Shown in pieces: positions 59,346 to 64,000 of a stretch of 64,000 nt of DNA. Numbering within the stretch: position 1 is the stretch's first letter; the number at the start of each line of letters is the position of its first letter. A program made the translations under genes and the position numbers. Location: positions 92,112-156,111 of the forward strand of contig NZ_JAERJR010000007.1 in NCBI RefSeq assembly GCF_018257515.1. The letters are read 5' to 3'. The notes under the pieces were generated by a model, which ran no database searches, was not told where the DNA came from, and saw only the letters and a list, made by a program, of their open reading frames with translations. This DNA is from Tatumella sp. JGM118. Lineage in GTDB: Bacteria > Pseudomonadota > Gammaproteobacteria > Enterobacterales > Enterobacteriaceae.

Positions 59346-60308
59346 ATGGCTCATTCACATCAGCACGCCCCTGCCAGTGTTAACCGCTCCCGGTTACTGG
59401 CCGCTTTTATCGTCACCACGCTGTTTATGCTGGTGGAAGTCATTGGCGGCTGGCTCTCAGGCTCTCTGGCCTTACTGGCCGATGCCGGACATATGCTGAC
59501 CGATGCCGGCGCCTTATTACTGGCATTACTGGCGACCCACTTCTCACAGCGCACTCCGGAAAAACATCAGACTTTTGGCTTACTGAGGCTGACTACCGTC
59601 GCGGCCTTTGTTAATGCCCTCGCGTTACTGGTGATCATTCTACTGATTGTCTGGGAAGCTCTGCTGCGCTTTCGCTCCCCGCAACCGGTGGCCGGCGGGC
59701 TGATGCTGGGGATTGCCGTGGCCGGATTACTGGCAAATATTCTCTGTTTTTATCTTCTGAAGCAGGGGCAGGGAAAAGAAAATCTTAATGTCCGGGCCGC
59801 GGCACTGCATGTGCTGGGTGATCTGCTCGGCTCTGCCGGGGCGATTGTTGCCGCCTTACTGATCTTATGGACCGGATGGACACCCTTTGATCCGATTTTG
59901 TCGATTCTGGTATCCCTGCTGGTGCTGAATAGCGCCAGGCAGCTGATACGCGACAGTCTGCGTGAACTGCTGGAACATGCCCCGGCCAGCATTGATATTG
60001 ATAAACTCAGCCGGCAGCTGACGCTGAATATTGCGGAAATACGTAATGTTCATCACGTTCATCTCTGGCAGGTGGGCGAAAAAACGCTTCTGACGCTGCA
60101 TGCCAGAGTTATCCCGAATTACCAGCAGGATGCATTACTCGGCCGTATCCATAACTGGCTTAAAGAAAATTATTCAATCACCCATGCGACGGTACAGCTG
60201 GAATATCAGGAATGTACGCAGCCGGAATGTCAGTTAGGCACCGAAGCGGAGTCCGGGAATGATGATCACCACCACTCCCGGGACTATGAGGGATCGTTAC
60301 ATCATTAA
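59346..60308 (+). CDS. zitB: Zinc exporter ZitB (CDF family)
   Basis: Inner-membrane cation diffusion facilitator that exports Zn(II) in exchange for protons. 320 residues (E. coli 313). Six spans; the transport-site motifs are in [11 protein letters not shown] and [12 protein letters not shown]; the N- and C-terminal tails are His-rich ([22 protein letters not shown]). The stop TAA overlaps the convergent pnuC stop within a TTAA. Confidence 0.93.
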   Translation: MAHSHQHAPASVNRSRLLAAFIVTTLFMLVEVIGGWLSGSLALLADAGHMLTDAGALLLALLATHFSQRTPEKHQTFGLLRLTTVAAFVNALALLVIILLIVWEALLRFRSPQPVAGGLMLGIAVAGLLANILCFYLLKQGQGKENLNVRAAALHVLGDLLGSAGAIVAALLILWTGWTPFDPILSILVSLLVLNSARQLIRDSLRELLEHAPASIDIDKLSRQLTLNIAEIRNVHHVHLWQVGEKTLLTLHARVIPNYQQDALLGRIHNWLKENYSITHATVQLEYQECTQPECQLGTEAESGNDDHHHSRDYEGSLHH

Positions 60309-61027
60309 GGGCGGCTGAGCGCGCGGGAATGATGTTCCCGCGCACTGGCTATCCATAAACGGCAACCATTTAAAGCAATAAAGGTCAGTACGACATACTC
60401 CAGAGACATCGCATACACCCCTTGCAGGGCAAAGACACCGATACTGATAAGATTGATCACCACCCATAGCAGCCAGTTTTCCACATACTTACGGGTCATC
60501 AATACCATCGCAACCACCGACAGAACGGTCATGCAGGCATCCCAGAACGGATAGGCGTCTGGCTGTAACGGGGGTACCGACACACTGAAACCGGCCAGCT
60601 GAAGCAACTTAACCATGGTGGCAGACAGAGCGCCGAAAACGGGGTCAATAAAGCGGGTCAGTAAGCCGATAGCAATCACCACAACGACCAGCCAGACCAG
60701 TGTCTGTCGGCGTGACATCCAGCGGACAGATAAGGTGGGATCGCTGCCGGCCGCATGGCGGGTCCAGGCATACCAGCCATAAATATTGGCCAGGAAAAAG
60801 AAGATCTGCAGCAACAGGCTGGAGTAGAGTTGGATCTGGAAGAAAATCAGTGCAAACAAAGTGACGTTGATCAGGCCAAAAAGATAATTAATAATTTTTT
60901 CTTTACTGGCCAGCCAGATACAAAGTAAACCGCAGAGCGTTCCTATCGCTTCAATCCAGGAGAGGTTATACCCTCCCCGGCCGATAGGAATATGAACCAG
61001 CAAATGGTTAATACTGAAAAAATCCAT
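60305..61027 (-). CDS. pnuC: Nicotinamide riboside transporter PnuC
   Basis: Inner-membrane importer of nicotinamide riboside for NAD salvage. 240 residues (E. coli 239). [56 protein letters not shown] and [16 protein letters not shown] are conserved. ATG 61027 has GGAGAGAGG upstream; 24 open codons further upstream are ignored. A NadR-type box lies about 94 nt upstream. In E. coli pnuC follows nadA; here nadA is absent at this site. Confidence 0.94.
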   Translation of the reverse strand: MDFFSINHLLVHIPIGRGGYNLSWIEAIGTLCGLLCIWLASKEKIINYLFGLINVTLFALIFFQIQLYSSLLLQIFFFLANIYGWYAWTRHAAGSDPTLSVRWMSRRQTLVWLVVVVIAIGLLTRFIDPVFGALSATMVKLLQLAGFSVSVPPLQPDAYPFWDACMTVLSVVAMVLMTRKYVENWLLWVVINLISIGVFALQGVYAMSLEYVVLTFIALNGCRLWIASAREHHSRALSRP

Positions 61028-61120
61028 CCTCTCTCCTCCGGGTGACGCCGGACGCCGATTGTTTACTATAAAAAACCAAGAAACCGGATAATGCCACAAT
61101 ATTTACTGATAACACAGTTT

Positions 61121-61138
61121 TGTTTTATAAATTAAACA
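61121..61138 (-). promoter_or_regulatory. NadR box upstream of pnuC
   Basis: On the minus strand TGTTTA-N6-AAAACA fits the NadR operator TGTTTA-N6-TAAACA at 11 of 12 positions. It lies upstream of the pnuC promoter region, so repression by NadR when NAD is plentiful is inferred. Confidence 0.6.
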
Positions 61139-61163
61139 CCGCCCCGGGAATGAACCTCCTGAA

Positions 61164-61661
61164 TTAACTGACGTGCGTCAGGTAATTCTTCGCCTCGAGC
61201 GAGAGTAATTGTTGCTTAACCTCCAGTCCGCCGGCAAAACCGGTCAGACTCCCGTTGGCGCCAATGACCCGGTGACAGGGAACGATCACCGATAGCGGAT
61301 TTCTGCCATTGGCTGCGCCGACCGCCCGCATGGCTTTCGGGCGATGGATACGCCCGGCTATCTCACGATAACTCCGCGTTTCACCGTAGGGAATTTCTCT
61401 CAATGCCTGCCATACCTCGCACTGGAAAGCTGTGCCTTCAAACTGTAGCGGTAAATCAAAGGTTTGTCGCTGGCTGTCAAAATATTCTGTTAACTGCTGT
61501 GCTGCCCGTTCCAGCACCGGATGATCCGTGACCCGTAATTCAGGAAATGCCCGGATGCGTGAAGGGCGTTCATTTTCCCAGGCCACAGCGGCCAGCCCCT
61601 GCTCCCCGGCAATCAGGGTCAGTTCACCGACCGGTGTCAGCAATAATCTGTAATAGTACAT
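61164..61661 (-). CDS. ogt: Methylated-DNA-protein-cysteine methyltransferase (Ogt-type)
   Basis: Suicide repair enzyme that takes O6-alkyl groups off guanine onto its own Cys. 165 residues, close to E. coli Ogt (171). Acceptor motif IVPCHRVIG, the Arg finger segment YRAIAG-like YREIAGRI and the helix-turn AVGAANGRNP. Divergent from the Ada-AlkA gene; the shared gap is 159 nt. Confidence 0.9.
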   Translation of the reverse strand: MYYYRLLLTPVGELTLIAGEQGLAAVAWENERPSRIRAFPELRVTDHPVLERAAQQLTEYFDSQRQTFDLPLQFEGTAFQCEVWQALREIPYGETRSYREIAGRIHRPKAMRAVGAANGRNPLSVIVPCHRVIGANGSLTGFAGGLEVKQQLLSLEAKNYLTHVS

Positions 61662-61820
61662 ATAACATCTCCCTGCGCTGCACGATGCTGAACATTATGC
61701 CACGTTCGCGCCGGGTCACCGGCGGTTTTCGGACAGCGGATTATTTAGTTTCCCTGTCCGGAAACCGCCAGCCAGTCAGGCGTTATACTTATACGCTGAG
61801 CGCCTGAACAGGAGAGAACC
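61662..61820. promoter_or_regulatory. Shared upstream region of ogt and ada-alkA
   Basis: Divergent promoter region. A -10-like TATACT lies at about 61785-61790 for the rightward gene, and a ribosome site (CAGGAGAG) at about 61809. The Ada activator may act here, but I cannot define its site. Confidence 0.4.
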
Positions 61821-63293
61821 ATGAATGATGAAGAGAGTGCTTATCAGGCGATGGTCAGCCGGGACAGCCGGTTTGATGGACTATTTTATGTCGCCGTACG
61901 GACAACCGGCATTTACTGCCGGCCGGTCTGCCCGGCGCGTAAGCCCTTACGTAAAAATTGTCATTTTTTTCGCTATGCTGAACAGGCTGAAAAAGCCGGC
62001 TACCGGCCCTGCCTGAGATGCCGGCCAGAGCTCGCCCCCGGCAACGCACCGATAGACCAGGCGGCTTCACTCTGCCAGCAATTCATTGATGCTATTGAAG
62101 CCGGTCTGCTGGATAGCGACAGTCATCTGCCGGAAATAGCCAGACGCTTTTCGCTCAGTGAACGTCAGTTCAGGCGTATTCTGCATCAGCAACTGGGGAT
62201 AAGCCCGCAGGAATTACGTCAGAGCCGGCGACTAAAACTTGCCCGCCAATTGCTGACCGAGACCCGGCTACCGGTGACGTCCATTGCATTTAGCAGTGGC
62301 TTCGGCAGTATCCGTCAGTTCAATTCCGCGTTTGTGACACATTATCATCTGGCCCCGACAGCCTTCAGAAAAAGTCTGCCTGCCCTGCCGGATCCGCAGC
62401 AACATCAGACGGAAAAAGTCCGGTTATCTTATCGGCCGCCTTTTGCATGGTCTGCCCTGCTCCGTTTTCTCGCCAGGCGCAGTATTAAAGAGGTTGAGTG
62501 GATAGACGGTGAGTATTACCTGCGCACCCTGGCGATTGGCCAGTGCCGGGGGTGGATCCGCGTGGGGGATGATCCCCGGCAACATTGTCTGAGGGTAGAG
62601 TTCAGCCACTCACTGACCCCCGTGTTACCGGTGTTATTGCAGCGGTTGCGGCAACTTTTTGATTTGAGTGCGAGGCCGGACCAGATAGCCGATCATTTGT
62701 CCCGGGATCCTCTGCTGGCGCCGTTGGTTCTGAAAAACCCCGGTCTGCGGGTGCCTGGTTGCTTTGACCCGTTTGAACTGGCAGTCAGGGCTATCCTCGG
62801 GCAACAGGTCACCGTCGCGGCAGCGACGACACTGAGTCAGCGGCTGGCGGCCCGGTTCGGACAGCCGGTGGTTACCCCCTTCCCTGAGCTGAGCCGCCTC
62901 GCGCCGACAGCAGAGGATTTAACCGGAGCGACCGCGGACGATATCGGCTCTCTGGGTATCGTGGGAAGCCGCATCAACGCGATTCTGGCGCTGGCGGACG
63001 CCACCCGGAACGGCCTGTTCAGAGAACTGCAACACGATCCACAATTCCGGGGGCCGCAACTGCTGACTGAATTACCCGGCATTGGCCCCTGGACGGCACA
63101 ATATATTGCGATGCGGGCCTTTTCGCTGACAGATGCGTTTCCTAAAGAAGACATTGCGCTGCGTAAAGCCCTCGGCGGACTGACACCGCGCGCTGCAGAA
63201 CAACGCTCGCTGGTCTGGAGCCCCTGGCGGAGTTATGCCGTCATGCTGCTCTGGCAGGCGGAAGAAAATAAGAAAGCGACGGCAAAGCCATAA
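61821..63293 (+). CDS. Ada-AlkA fusion: methylphosphotriester sensor plus 3-methyladenine glycosylase II
   Basis: Three modules in 490 residues. Residues 10-75: Ada N-terminal zinc domain with Cys33, 37, 64 and 67, of which Cys33 is the likely methyl acceptor. Residues about 85-190: AraC helix-turn-helix (IARRFSLSERQFRRI, IAFSSGFGSIRQFNSAF). Residues about 205-485: AlkA N-terminal fold and HhH-GPD glycosylase with LPGIGPWTAQYIAMRA and catalytic Asp444 in PKEDIALRKA. It should both sense alkylated DNA and remove 3-methyladenine. E. coli Ada instead carries an O6-methyltransferase C-terminal domain; here a separate ogt is next door. Confidence 0.92.
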   Translation: MNDEESAYQAMVSRDSRFDGLFYVAVRTTGIYCRPVCPARKPLRKNCHFFRYAEQAEKAGYRPCLRCRPELAPGNAPIDQAASLCQQFIDAIEAGLLDSDSHLPEIARRFSLSERQFRRILHQQLGISPQELRQSRRLKLARQLLTETRLPVTSIAFSSGFGSIRQFNSAFVTHYHLAPTAFRKSLPALPDPQQHQTEKVRLSYRPPFAWSALLRFLARRSIKEVEWIDGEYYLRTLAIGQCRGWIRVGDDPRQHCLRVEFSHSLTPVLPVLLQRLRQLFDLSARPDQIADHLSRDPLLAPLVLKNPGLRVPGCFDPFELAVRAILGQQVTVAAATTLSQRLAARFGQPVVTPFPELSRLAPTAEDLTGATADDIGSLGIVGSRINAILALADATRNGLFRELQHDPQFRGPQLLTELPGIGPWTAQYIAMRAFSLTDAFPKEDIALRKALGGLTPRAAEQRSLVWSPWRSYAVMLLWQAEENKKATAKP

Positions 63294-63892
63294 ACGCAGC
63301 TCCGGCGACGGAGGCGAAAGAGCCTCTCTCCGCAGACGACGGGTTGTCAGGCAGGAACGGACTCCCGGCCCTGTGCTCCCCTTCCTGCTGACCGCAGGGT
63401 ATCTGTACAGTGCCCATAACAGGGAGGACCGCCAGCAGATACCCGGCCACGGAGGACAGTCTTAACGGAGAGACTCATTCACGGACTTAGCGGCCCCTGA
63501 GTGACAGGGAGGGAGGCAGAAACAGGCCGGTGAGCCGCACGGGTTCCGCATTATCCCGACTCCCCCCGGATTTCCGGCAGATATTTTCACGACAGCGCGA
63601 AGAGATTCAGCGTGAAAAGCAGGCCCCCTCCTGAGAGAGGATTTTCCGGGCCGGGGAATTTGCCTGTGTATTAGATTCTGTTCCGGCCGGAGAGCAGCGT
63701 GCTGTCACCACAGAAACGCCTGAGCCTGCGCTATTATACCCGTAATACCCCGCTGAACCTGCCGTTAAGGGACAGTGTGCTTTGCAGAGAGAGTATGAGT
63801 TGCAGAAACGGATGCCGGCTCTGCGGCGGCCACAGATCGCAGCGCAAGACCCGCCAGCTGAATGACCGGTAGGATCCCCGGGGGCAGAAACG
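63294..63892. other. Gene-free interval between ada-alkA and tRNA-Lys
   Basis: About 600 nt with no credible gene. The frames open here have no recognisable protein content. It may hold degraded sequence. Confidence 0.4.
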
Positions 63893-63918
63893 AAAAAAGC
63901 CCCCTGAGGGGGCTTTTT
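63893..63918 (-). terminator. Terminator of the tRNA-Lys transcript
   Basis: On the minus strand AAAAAGCCCCC-TCAG-GGGGCTTTTTT, a few nucleotides after the tRNA CCA end. A strong intrinsic terminator, so the Lys tRNA is the last in its transcript. Confidence 0.88.
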
Positions 63919-63926
63919 CCTGAAAT

Positions 63927-64000
63927 TGGTGGGTCGTGCAGGATTCGAACCTGCGACCAATTGATTAAAAGTCAACTGCTCTACCAACTGAGCTAACGAC
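63927..64000 (-). tRNA. tRNA-Lys(UUU), cut by the window edge
   Basis: The minus strand reads, after the two missing 5' nucleotides, a full cloverleaf: D arm (TAGCTCAGTTGGTAGAGC), anticodon loop CTTTTAA giving anticodon UUU, T arm (GGTTCGAATCC) and encoded CCA at 63929-63927. It is essentially identical to E. coli tRNA-Lys, whose genes lie beside nadA-pnuC. The 5' GG lies outside the window. Confidence 0.95.

Noticed and set aside
63607..63987. Open frame of 126 codons on the minus strand at the right end
   Set aside because: It runs through the tRNA-Lys gene and its terminator; no protein similarity is visible.
1..64000. Prophage, CRISPR array, restriction-modification, toxin-antitoxin or other defence system
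   Set aside because: No integrase, repeat-spacer array, methylase or toxin-like gene was recognised; the window is almost wholly core chromosome.

Overview
The window is a stretch of enterobacterial chromosome. It is gene-dense and carries almost only housekeeping genes. Protein similarity to Escherichia coli K-12 is high throughout, and the gene order is largely that of the E. coli 16-19 min region read backwards (grxA, ybjL, ybjG, dacC, moeA/B, ybiT, mntR, ompX, rhtA, dps, rlmF, ybiB, dinG, then rhlE, ybhQ, ybhL, moaE-A, yvcK/ybhK, uvrB, bio, pgl, ybhA, acrZ, modE/F, galTKM, gpmA, aroG, zitB, pnuC, tRNA-Lys). Several differences (no galE beside galTKM, no modABC beside modE, an H-NS paralogue next to mntR, a DUF1615 lipoprotein in the moa operon) suggest a member of the Erwiniaceae or a relative (Erwinia/Pantoea/Tatumella type). 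The genus cannot be fixed from the sequence alone.

Layout. 1-7.3 kb: grxA, the transporter ybjL, the lipid phosphatase ybjG behind a PmrA-type box, dacC, a gene-free stretch, and moeA-moeB. 7.4-14.1 kb: the ABC-F gene ybiT with a terminator inside its leader, an H-NS/StpA-like gene, mntR and an MntS-like small protein under two MntR-type sites, ompX, rhtA and dps. 14.1-18.4 kb: rlmF, ybiB and LexA-controlled dinG. 18.6-31.6 kb: a block that in E. coli lies near 47-48 min (mlrA, yohO, bglX, pbpG, a YohD-type DedA protein, dusC), mixed with idi, an MpaB-type oxygenase, a DUF3772 MscS channel, ldtB, an IS200-family remnant and an MFS transporter. 31.6-41.9 kb: rhlE, ybhQ, ybhL, the moaABCDE operon behind a molybdenum-cofactor riboswitch, yvcK, and uvrB with an SOS box. 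41.9-48.4 kb: an AT-rich gap with clustered DnaA-box matches, an orphan UrtE/LivF-like ATPase, and the divergent biotin genes around a BirA operator. 48.9-63.3 kb: pgl, ybhA, acrZ, modE-modF, galTKM with a GalR-type operator, gpmA, aroG, zitB, pnuC with a NadR-type box, ogt and an Ada-AlkA fusion. The right edge cuts a tRNA-Lys.

Functional groups. Molybdenum cofactor synthesis is well represented (moaA-E, moeA, moeB, modE, modF). The biotin pathway has bioA and bioBFCD. DNA repair and damage response includes uvrB, dinG, ogt and the ada-alkA fusion. Cell-wall maintenance includes dacC, pbpG, ldtB, ybjG and possibly the DUF1615 lipoprotein. Metal homeostasis includes mntR, mntS, zitB and dps.

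I see no phage, CRISPR array, toxin-antitoxin pair or recognisable defence system. The least explained items are the Cys-rich MntS variant, the terminator plus 12-codon reading frame just upstream of ybiT, the mpaB-idi gene pair, the orphan ATPase with an altered ABC signature, the DnaA-box cluster and the translationally coupled lipoprotein in the moa operon.
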